DNA from: Lysinibacillus sp. JNUCC-52
GTDB taxonomy: Bacteria > Bacillota > Bacilli > Bacillales_A > Planococcaceae
Assembly: GCF_015999545.1 (NCBI RefSeq)
Contig: NZ_CP065546.1
Coordinates: forward strand, 310,001-374,000
DNA: 64,000 nucleotides
Direction of reading: 5' to 3'
The position numbers and the translations under genes are program-made. Below, one piece after another: positions 53,484-61,207 of this stretch (the first letter of the stretch is position 1; the number at the start of each line of letters is the position of its first letter). The notes beneath the pieces are model-generated. The model saw nothing but the letters and a program-made list of their open reading frames with translations. It ran no database searches and was not told the origin of the DNA.

Positions 53484-54971
53484 ATGATTATTTCAGTAGG
53501 AATCATTGCATTTTTCTTATGTGTTGCTTTACTTTTAGGTGTTATAGCAAGTAGAGGAAAAGATATGAGTCTCGAGCAATGGAGTGTTGGGGGCAGGGGC
53601 TTTGGATCTATTTTCATTTTTTTATTAATGGCTGGTGAAATATATACAACGAGCGCATTTTTAGGTATTAGTGGCTGGATGTATGGAAAAGGCGGTGCAG
53701 CATTTTACAATATTATGATGCTGAACTATGTTATTGCCTATTGGTTAACGCCGAAAATATGGGGCTATGGAAAGAAACATAAATTACTATCGCAATCTGA
53801 CTTTTTTGAAAAGGCCTATAAAAGTAAAGCACTAGGTATGCTAGTAGCTGTAGTAGGGTTAGCCGCTCTGATTCCTTATTTAATTATTCAGCTAAAAGGT
53901 CTAGGCATTATTGTATCTGAAGCTTCCTATGGTGCGATTGATCCAAAAATCACGATTTGGATTGGTACAATTGCGATGATTGTCTATGTGATGGTTTCTG
54001 GTATCCATGGCTCAGCTTGGACAGCTGTAATTAAAGATTTTCTTATTTTAGGAGTAGTATTATTTTTAGGGCTATACTTACCTTTCCATTATTATGGAGG
54101 TATACAACCGATGTGGGAGGCAATTGAAGTTGCTAACCCAGGGTTTCTATCGTTGCCAGACTCTGGTTTAAGTGCTTCATGGTATGTATCGACGATGATG
54201 TTAACATCCTTAGGGTTTTATATGTGGCCTCATACATTTGTTGCTACATTTTCAGCAAAAAGTGGAAATGCCTTAAGGAAAAATGCCATTATGCTTCCTA
54301 TTTATGCTTTGTTCATCTTATTTGTGCTATTTGCGGGAGCAGCCGCTATTTTACAAGTACCAAATCTTTCGGGTGGTAATGTCGATTTAGCATTATTTAA
54401 AATTTCCACACAAACGTTTAATCCTGTTATCGTTGGCTTTATCGGAGCAGCGGGGCTATTAACTGCCATTGTGCCAGGATCATTAATCTTGATGTCAGCA
54501 GCAACGCTCTTTGCGAAAAATATATTAAAACCGCTTCGTCCTCAAACTACGGATCAGCAAATTGGCATCATTGCACGTTATACGGTTCCTGTTGTCGCAT
54601 TAATCGCATTGTACTTTACGTTTAGTGGAGGAGGAGCCATTACGTTATTATTTTTAATGGGGTATGGTCTTGTTACACAATTTGCACCTGCCGTAGTCTT
54701 TAGCTTTTTGAAGAAAAACCCATACACAGTACAAGGCGTATTTGCAGGGATTATTGTTGGTGTGGCGATTGTTGGTTGGCAGGCTGCTACAGGTACAAAT
54801 TTAAGTAAATTGTTCCCAAGTTGGCCATCTTATCTTCAAGATATCAATATCGGTTTTCTTGCATTAGGCGTTAATATTTTTGTAAGTTTAACTGTTAGTG
54901 CATTTACGAGAAAAGGCATTGTTATGAATGACGAGTCTTCTAATGAAAATGCAGTAGAAAGTATTTCTTAA
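53484..54971 (+). CDS. Sodium:solute symporter family transporter
   Basis: The 495-aa SSS-family protein has about 13 membrane segments. WSVGGRGFG near the N-terminus and SGIHGSAWTAVIKD in the fifth to sixth helix region are typical. It takes up an organic acid or amino-acid derivative with sodium. Its place between the amidohydrolase and AhpD-like genes indicates that it imports the operon's substrate. ATG follows GAGAGGAG. Confidence 0.9.
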   Translation: MIISVGIIAFFLCVALLLGVIASRGKDMSLEQWSVGGRGFGSIFIFLLMAGEIYTTSAFLGISGWMYGKGGAAFYNIMMLNYVIAYWLTPKIWGYGKKHKLLSQSDFFEKAYKSKALGMLVAVVGLAALIPYLIIQLKGLGIIVSEASYGAIDPKITIWIGTIAMIVYVMVSGIHGSAWTAVIKDFLILGVVLFLGLYLPFHYYGGIQPMWEAIEVANPGFLSLPDSGLSASWYVSTMMLTSLGFYMWPHTFVATFSAKSGNALRKNAIMLPIYALFILFVLFAGAAAILQVPNLSGGNVDLALFKISTQTFNPVIVGFIGAAGLLTAIVPGSLILMSAATLFAKNILKPLRPQTTDQQIGIIARYTVPVVALIALYFTFSGGGAITLLFLMGYGLVTQFAPAVVFSFLKKNPYTVQGVFAGIIVGVAIVGWQAATGTNLSKLFPSWPSYLQDINIGFLALGVNIFVSLTVSAFTRKGIVMNDESSNENAVESIS

Positions 54972-55034
54972 TCATTATTTTCAGAATATTTTGAATTTAA
55001 TTCAATGAATAATAAGTAAACGGAGGCATTTTTA

Positions 55035-55691
55035 ATGGAGAATAATAGTTTATATCAAAAATCATATATTCGCAGATTACCTGAGCTTGCAAAACTAACA
55101 CCAAAGACGTTTAAAGCATTTGCTGAATTCGATAAATTAGCACTTTCTGATGGAATCATACCTAAAAAAACGAAAGAGTTAATAGCCATTGCCGCTGCAC
55201 ATGTCACTGGATGTCCTTATTGCATCGATGCTCATGTTGCGAATGCAAAAAAATTAAACATTTCTATGGAAGAAATAGCAGAGGCGATCATGGTGGCTAC
55301 TGCATTAAAAGCTGGCTCTGCTATAGCACATGGCTTAAATGCATTCCAGGCATATGATGGAGAGAATAATGAAGATTTATATCAACAATCCAATATTGCT
55401 CGCTTTAAAGAAATGAATGATTTAAGTCCCGAAGCTTTTCGTGCATTTAATAAGTTTGATTTAGAAGCATTGAAGCCAGGGCTCATAAGTAAGAAAGATA
55501 AAGAGTTAATTGCTGTTGCGATTGCGCATATAACTGGTTGTGCATATTGTATTGAAATTCACGTCAAAAATGCAAAGAAATTAGAAGTTTCCCGCGAAGA
55601 ATTAGCTGAAGCGATTTTCGTTGCTACTGCGCTAAAAGCAGGTTCAGCACTTGCTCATAGCGTAAATGCACTCAACGCGTATGACTTGTAA
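55035..55691 (+). CDS. Tandem carboxymuconolactone decarboxylase / AhpD-like protein
   Basis: The 218-aa protein is an internal duplication: residues 1-105 and 110-218 each hold an AhpD-fold domain with CxxC (CPYCIDAH and CAYCIEIH) and the same KELIAIA and ATALKAGSA segments. The fold includes CxxC peroxidase partners and lactone decarboxylases. The duplicated single chain mimics the dimeric family unit. In the operon it might deal with peroxides or thiols formed from substrate breakdown. CGGAGG precedes ATG. Confidence 0.87.
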   Translation: MENNSLYQKSYIRRLPELAKLTPKTFKAFAEFDKLALSDGIIPKKTKELIAIAAAHVTGCPYCIDAHVANAKKLNISMEEIAEAIMVATALKAGSAIAHGLNAFQAYDGENNEDLYQQSNIARFKEMNDLSPEAFRAFNKFDLEALKPGLISKKDKELIAVAIAHITGCAYCIEIHVKNAKKLEVSREELAEAIFVATALKAGSALAHSVNALNAYDL

Positions 55692-55724
55692 CTCGAAACA
55701 ATTAGAAAAAGGATGGATTAGCAA

Positions 55725-56111
55725 ATGACACAAATTATTTACACGGACAAGGCACCAAAGGCCATTGGTCCATACTCTCAAGGGGTTATTGTAGGCGATT
55801 TACTATTTTTATCTGGACAAATTCCTGTTGACCCTACAACGAATGAAGTAGTCGAAAGCGATATGATAACGCAAACCAATCAAATAATGAAAAATATAGC
55901 AGCTATTTTAGAGTCTCAACATCTTTCTATTAAGAATATAGTTAAAACGACAATTTTTTTAAAGGACATGCAACAATTTGCACTTCTAAACGAGGAGTAT
56001 AGTAGACATTTGGGAGATCATCGTCCTGCAAGATCAACAGTAGAGGTAAGTAGACTACCTAAAGATGTACTCGTAGAAATAGAAGCCATTGCATCAATAA
56101 AAACTAAATGA
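55725..56111 (+). CDS. ridA: RidA family enamine/imine deaminase
   Basis: The 128-aa protein has the RidA hallmarks: GPYSQGV near the N-terminus and RPARSTVEV carrying the catalytic Arg, with the FLSGQIPVDP segment. RidA hydrolyses 2-aminoacrylate, the reactive product of PLP beta-lyases such as PatB at the start of this operon, so its presence fits the pathway. RBS AAAAAGGATG. Confidence 0.92.
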   Translation: MTQIIYTDKAPKAIGPYSQGVIVGDLLFLSGQIPVDPTTNEVVESDMITQTNQIMKNIAAILESQHLSIKNIVKTTIFLKDMQQFALLNEEYSRHLGDHRPARSTVEVSRLPKDVLVEIEAIASIKTK

Positions 56112-56123
56112 AGTTATATGAAA

Positions 56124-56166
56124 GTTATGAGACATTTCCTATTAAATTAGGAAATGTCTCTTTTTT
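56124..56166. terminator. Terminator at the end of the PatB operon
   Basis: GAGACATTTCCT pairs with AGGAAATGTCTC, followed by T6. It also lies at the end of the convergent TetR gene. Confidence 0.9.
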
Positions 56167-56169
56167 ATG

Positions 56170-56784
56170 TTATTTCTTCAAGCCTGCTGCAAAAAAAGGA
56201 CCATTTAACGTAATGGTAGATAATATTTGAGCCATTTCTTGTGGGGTTTCTTTTCGATCTTCTAGCAACCATTGTTGAATAACGCCGATATGAGCTGAGG
56301 CAATATAAGAAACTAAGTATTCCCCTGGGACTAGCAAATTAACCTGCTTTATGGGATTTTCAGTACTTTCAAATAACGTTTTCCACATGAAATTTTTTAA
56401 TTTTGTTTGAAAAGACAAATCACCATTTGGACCTAAAATCGCCTTAATAAATTTTCTATTCCGCTCCAAAAATTCAAATATTAACACGGCAATTTCAAGT
56501 GGCTGTAAGATTGAATTATTCGTATTTATGCTTGCCACCAATTTAGCTATATTTTGTTTTACGATATTTGACATTTCTAGCATAAACTCTTCTTGGCAAC
56601 GATTCATTAAATCGTACTTATCCTGATAATGTGCGTAAAATGTTCCTCTATTGATTTTAGCTGTTGCTGTAATGTCCTTTACTGTAATTGACTCAAAGCC
56701 TTTTTCTTCAATTAATGCTACAAAGGCTTCTTTAATGGATTCAATTGTACGAACTACGCGTAAATCATTGTAATTTTCTTTCAC
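56170..56784 (-). CDS. TetR-family regulator
   Basis: The 204-aa protein has the TetR HTH with ITVKDITATAKINRGTFYAHYQDKYDL (about 32-60) and a helical ligand domain. It faces the YhgE/Pip-like gene 167 bp away and probably represses it. RBS GGAGGAGGAAATG-type sequence is upstream. Confidence 0.88.
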   Translation of the reverse strand: MKENYNDLRVVRTIESIKEAFVALIEEKGFESITVKDITATAKINRGTFYAHYQDKYDLMNRCQEEFMLEMSNIVKQNIAKLVASINTNNSILQPLEIAVLIFEFLERNRKFIKAILGPNGDLSFQTKLKNFMWKTLFESTENPIKQVNLLVPGEYLVSYIASAHIGVIQQWLLEDRKETPQEMAQILSTITLNGPFFAAGLKK

Positions 56785-56900
56785 ATTTCCTCCTCCTAAA
56801 TTTTATCAGACATATTACTGAAATGTGTTCTATAAACGACATCAAGACCATTTTTGATTATTGAAAGCATACAAACGCACACTTATAATTCAAATTGTAA

Positions 56901-56918
56901 TAAACAACAGGTTGTTCA
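56901..56918. promoter_or_regulatory. Candidate TetR operator
   Basis: AACAAC and GTTGTT (56903-56908, 56911-56916) form a palindrome with a 2-bp centre, with AT-rich flanks. It lies 35 bp upstream of the YhgE-like start in the divergent region. Confidence 0.5.
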
Positions 56919-56951
56919 TTATTATAACTCAAAAAGAGAAGAGGTAATGAA

Positions 56952-58136
56952 ATGTTTAAAAATAAAATGGTTTGGTTTGCGCCCATAATTGCAATTGTCG
57001 TTATTTTTGTTTTTTCACTCACTTTATTTCCGTCAGTGCAAGCAAAACCAAAAAATTTACCAATAGCGATTGTTAATGAGGATCAAGGAGTGGAAATCCC
57101 TAATCAACCGAAAGTAAATTTAGGTAAAAACATCGTAGACATGATCCAAACTACAGCGGGGTCGACAAAAGGTGAAGAACCTGCAGTAAAGTGGGTAATT
57201 GTAAAGAATAATAAAGAAGTACAAAAGGGATTAGATGAACAAAAATACTATGCCGCTCTAGTATTTCCGAAAGATTTTAGTGTAAAACAGGCATCATTAC
57301 AAACTGCGAATCCAACTTTACCCGAAGTTCAAATCTATATTAATCAAGGTATGAATATGGCGGCTTCCACAATAGCAGGGCAAGTTGTCAACGGGGTAGT
57401 TGATAATATTAACAATAACGTACGCTCACAGCTTTTTGCAGCAATAGCATCGCAAGGAGGAACTTTAACGGTAGAGCAAGCTTCCAATTTAATCACACCC
57501 ATTTCAAAAACCATTACAAATGTAAATGCAACAGGAGAACATAGTGCAAACGGTAATTCCCCTGTTTCTATGTTTCAGCCATTATGGATGGCTATTATGG
57601 CAAGTGCAGCAATCGTCTTTATTGCAATAAATAAAATAGAAATAAATTCACGAAAAGAGAAGCTTACTATAATGGGTGGTCAAATTATTATGGGGGCGCT
57701 TGTAGCTTTAATTGTAGGTTTCGGCCTTACATTGTTAGTTGAGAGTATGATAGGAATTGACATTCCAGCATATATGGACACTGCCTTATTTTTAACCATT
57801 ACTTCCTTTAGTTTCTTCTTATTAATAACGGCAGTTATTTCATGGTTCGGCATTCAAGGTATAGCTATTTTTGCACTCATGTTATTCTTTGGGGGACCAC
57901 TGCTTGCGTTAGCCCCTGAAATGATGTCATCCTTTTTTCATGACTGGATTTATCCATGGTTACCAATGCGATTTATGGTCGAAGGTTTACGAGAACTTTT
58001 CTTCTTTGACAAAGGATTTTCTTGGAACACATCCGTATCAGCCCTTACATGGATTGGTATAGTTAGTTTTATCGTTATTTTCGCTTCCGTTATAAAAATA
58101 CAACCAGTACGTCTAGAACAAGGCGTACAAGAGTAA
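56952..58136 (+). CDS. YhgE/Pip-like ABC-2 type membrane protein
   Basis: The 394-aa protein has one N-terminal membrane segment (about 8-28), a large outside domain (about 35-195) and five more segments in the C-terminal half, the usual ABC-2 permease/YhgE layout. LPIAIVNEDQGVEI just after the first segment is typical. It may export a drug or lipid-like compound; no ATPase is encoded nearby. RBS AAGAGGTAATG. The TetR gene opposite is the likely regulator. Confidence 0.85.
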   Translation: MFKNKMVWFAPIIAIVVIFVFSLTLFPSVQAKPKNLPIAIVNEDQGVEIPNQPKVNLGKNIVDMIQTTAGSTKGEEPAVKWVIVKNNKEVQKGLDEQKYYAALVFPKDFSVKQASLQTANPTLPEVQIYINQGMNMAASTIAGQVVNGVVDNINNNVRSQLFAAIASQGGTLTVEQASNLITPISKTITNVNATGEHSANGNSPVSMFQPLWMAIMASAAIVFIAINKIEINSRKEKLTIMGGQIIMGALVALIVGFGLTLLVESMIGIDIPAYMDTALFLTITSFSFFLLITAVISWFGIQGIAIFALMLFFGGPLLALAPEMMSSFFHDWIYPWLPMRFMVEGLRELFFFDKGFSWNTSVSALTWIGIVSFIVIFASVIKIQPVRLEQGVQE

Positions 58137-58148
58137 ATTTTAAAGTGT

Positions 58149-58196
58149 AGACAAACGGCATCAAGAAGTTATACTTGATGCCGTTTGTCATTTTTA
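58149..58196 (+). terminator. Terminator after the YhgE-like gene
   Basis: ACAAACGGCATCAAG pairs perfectly with CTTGATGCCGTTTGT, followed by CATTTTTA. Confidence 0.88.
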
Positions 58197-58243
58197 TATA
58201 CTTTGACTAAATGTAAATGAAAATTTCTTTTCAATGCCTTCTG

Positions 58244-58374
58244 GTGATTGCAGTGAAGGGCTAGCGACTCCTGCGGGAAAGCACGAAACGTAAGACGCAA
58301 CTATCCGCGCGACAGCGAGGGTTGCGGCTTACGTATGTGCCCGCGGAAAGCGCTAGCCCGAAGCGGAAATCAAC
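58244..58374. repeat. Dispersed palindromic element, copy B (131 bp)
   Basis: Element with GTGATT and AATCAAC ends, the same constant words as copy A, and a long internal stem (GTAAGACGCAAC and GTTGCGGCTTAC, one mismatch or wobble). Followed by TGCAGAAATCTTC, which also follows copy C. Confidence 0.88.
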
Positions 58375-58462
58375 TGCAGAAATCTTCTATATTTAGTTTG
58401 CCTATGTCTCTTCCCATGCTAAAAAATCGTTATTAATAAGAACTTTTTCCTTGTCTATTAAG

Positions 58463-58592
58463 GTGATTGGAGTGAAGGGCTAGCGACTCCTGCGGGAAAG
58501 CACGAAACGTAAGACGCAACAAACCGCGCGTAGCGAGGGTTGCGGCTTACGTATGTGCCCGCGGAAAGCGCTAGCCCGTAACGGAAATCAAC
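58463..58592. repeat. Dispersed palindromic element, copy C (130 bp)
   Basis: Nearly identical to copy B and in the same orientation, 219 bp further on. The shared flank GCAGAAATCTTC suggests that a larger unit was duplicated in tandem. Confidence 0.88.
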
Positions 58593-58751
58593 TGGCAGAA
58601 ATCTTCATTTAATAGGTAAGATTCCATATAAATAAACACTATCAAAAAGATAAATATAGAATATTCTGTTAACTGGTGATAAAATTACATTTATAAACAT
58701 ATAGTACAAGTTAAACGTTATACAGTTCGCATTTTTTTCAAGGAGGTATTC

Positions 58752-60794
58752 ATGATAAATAAAAATGATTACGAGAATGTTGCCTTTAACCAATTGGAAA
58801 TGCTTCGAAATGAAATAAATAGAACGAAAATGAATAGAAATTTATTCAATAAAATTGATAACTATTATGTACTTTGTATTTATGAACAACAGAAAATCGC
58901 AAGCAATGATCATGCGACCAAAGCTAGTACGTTGACTAAAAATGTCATCACTAATTCTTTTGTCATCTGGGATCATACCTATAAAGAGAGTGAGCAATTA
59001 TTCATGAATTTACGTATTTCTTCTAGAAATCGCGTAATTACTGAAATTGCAAAAAACATCGTTTCATTTTTACTGCAACAATACGAGGACCAATTAAACG
59101 AATCACAGAAGCGAAAATCAACGCATCGTAATGCACTTCAAGTTGAAAAATATATCCATCGCATGGAGAATATGATCAAAGCTAACACTTTCCTTGGTGA
59201 AGATACAGCTTGGGAAGAGTTTTGCTCATGGTTCCAAGTATATTTAACAGAATGGGTACTTGAAGAACTAGAAAGTTTGATTGGCTATGACATGATGAAC
59301 CAGATGAGCAATGAGGATTTAAATGAAGTATTTTATCAGCAAATGACGAAAAATCTATCATCAAATGATATGTTTATTTCAAAATATACAAACATCGTTA
59401 ACAACTATATGACAGAGTGGTTTCATAACATTATTGAATCAATGAAGCTAGCAATTTTAACAACAGAAGAAATTGAATCTATGTTACAAATAACTACACC
59501 TAAAAATCATGATACTCTGCCTCTTAGTAAAAGTATTGCTCTCTCATTAGGGGTAGAACAACATTTACACGTCATGAATAATGCCCCTTATCAATATGTA
59601 AGGGAAGCACTTTATAAAAATAATTTTCAACGTATAGAAAATACTCCTTGGCCTACTACACCTTTATATAAAGGCAATCTAGAAGGAATTATTCAAATAC
59701 GTCCATTTCAACCTAGCGAGCATTCCTTCGCCACACAATTATTGATTGAGAAAGCACAAAATCAAGCGCAAAGCTTAACAGATTTAGACGTAGATATGTT
59801 TGATGCATTATGTAGTATCTTTTTATCGAAGGCTCGTTATACTGAAGATATTATTGAAATACACTTTACTGATCTATTAATGATTCGTGGGTTAAAGCCG
59901 AAATTAGGAGGCGAAGGGAGAAGGGGTGGATATGAGCAACAACAAAAGGACAAGGTTTTGCAATCGCTTACAAAAATTCAAAGCTTATGGCTCGAATTAA
60001 ATAAAGCAACGGTCTATGAAAAAGGAAAAGCTGTACAAACGCAGCTTCAAGGACGAACATTTCTTTTTGTCGATCATAATCGAAATGAGTATGATATTGC
60101 TCAATTAGATAAACATAAAACATTTACATTTACAGTTGATAAAGTTTTTACAAAGTATTTATATGGATCAGGACGGCAAATTGCCCTTTTACCTATTCAA
60201 ACATTACATTATAATCCATACAGTCAAAAGTGGGAAAAAAGATTAGCAAGATATTTTAGTTGGCGATGGCGAACACAAGCAAGAAAGGGCGATTTCTTGC
60301 AACCAAATAAAATACGAACTTTATTAGAGGCAATTGGGGAAAATGTAAATGAACGCACACCATCTCGTACGAGAGACCGTTTAGAAAAAGCATTGGATCA
60401 ATTGCTTGAAGACGGCGTTCTGTCTGCTTGGCATTATCATAAATGGGATGAAACGATTGCTAATAATAAGGGCTGGGTTCGACTATGGTTAGATTCAACC
60501 ATTCTTGTGGAACCACCTGAAATTATCAAAGATCAGTACCGTTCTATTGAAAAAACAAAAAGTCCATCCCATTATTCAATTAATTTCCAAGACAGTGCTC
60601 AACATAAAGCAAAAGGAGTCACAATTGGCAATCAATTACGAGCGATACGTAAGCAATTTAATTTATCTCTTTTACAAGTTTCAGAGGAACTTGAAATTTC
60701 ACCTTCCTATATAAGTAATATAGAAAGAGGGGTTAAAACTCCTTCGGTCAAAATTCAAAATAATATAAGTCGCTGGATGCAAAAATTTATGTAA
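58752..60794 (+). CDS. Large protein with C-terminal XRE HTH and possible Rep-like winged helices
   Basis: The 680-aa protein ends with a Cro/C1 helix-turn-helix (LRAIRKQFNLSLLQVSEELEISPSYISNIERG, about 628-660). Residues 1-260 are helical and unrecognised. Residues about 340-590 look like two winged-helix units: one with DVDMFDALCSIFLSKARYTEDIIEIHFTDLL, one with LARYFSWRWRTQARKGDFLQPNKIRTLLEAIG, an order reminiscent of plasmid replication initiators. RBS AAGGAGGTATTC. No partition genes or iterons are apparent. A replication role is inference. Confidence 0.6.
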   Translation: MINKNDYENVAFNQLEMLRNEINRTKMNRNLFNKIDNYYVLCIYEQQKIASNDHATKASTLTKNVITNSFVIWDHTYKESEQLFMNLRISSRNRVITEIAKNIVSFLLQQYEDQLNESQKRKSTHRNALQVEKYIHRMENMIKANTFLGEDTAWEEFCSWFQVYLTEWVLEELESLIGYDMMNQMSNEDLNEVFYQQMTKNLSSNDMFISKYTNIVNNYMTEWFHNIIESMKLAILTTEEIESMLQITTPKNHDTLPLSKSIALSLGVEQHLHVMNNAPYQYVREALYKNNFQRIENTPWPTTPLYKGNLEGIIQIRPFQPSEHSFATQLLIEKAQNQAQSLTDLDVDMFDALCSIFLSKARYTEDIIEIHFTDLLMIRGLKPKLGGEGRRGGYEQQQKDKVLQSLTKIQSLWLELNKATVYEKGKAVQTQLQGRTFLFVDHNRNEYDIAQLDKHKTFTFTVDKVFTKYLYGSGRQIALLPIQTLHYNPYSQKWEKRLARYFSWRWRTQARKGDFLQPNKIRTLLEAIGENVNERTPSRTRDRLEKALDQLLEDGVLSAWHYHKWDETIANNKGWVRLWLDSTILVEPPEIIKDQYRSIEKTKSPSHYSINFQDSAQHKAKGVTIGNQLRAIRKQFNLSLLQVSEELEISPSYISNIERGVKTPSVKIQNNISRWMQKFM

Positions 60795-60806
60795 AAATTG
60801 CATGCA

Positions 60807-60858
60807 AAAACTGCCTACATCTATCGAGTGTTTACGATAAATGTAGGCAGTTTTTTTT
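60807..60858 (+). terminator. Terminator after the 680-aa gene
   Basis: AAACTGCCTACAT pairs with ATGTAGGCAGTTT, followed by eight T. Confidence 0.9.
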
Positions 60859-60886
60859 ATTTGAAGCTGTATATCTTCAAATTTTT
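60859..60886 (+). terminator. Second terminator in tandem
   Basis: ATTTGAAG pairs with CTTCAAAT around an 8-nt loop, then T5. Nothing else recognisable was found between here and 61207, an AT-rich leader of about 320 bp without a clear promoter. Confidence 0.7.
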
Positions 60887-61207
60887 CACTTTTCCTTATT
60901 TGACTTTCAGTTGCTATTATCTTGTACTTAGCGATTTATCTATATAATGAATATTTCAGTTTTTGCTTTTATCCTTCCCATAAGTCGAGGTTATCGTGCG
61001 TAAATGTCGTGTGTAGTGTGTACAAAAAATAAAATACAAATTTTTGAACCCTTGCTATATATACGTTTCCTACATGTTTTTCTTTTTTTTACTCCTTAAT
61101 AATTAAATCATTTTACATACTTTTGTTTTCAGAATATTTAAAACGCATCCATTACAATGAACAATATAATCAATTGTTTTTCTATTATTCGAAACCGAGG
61201 TGAAATA

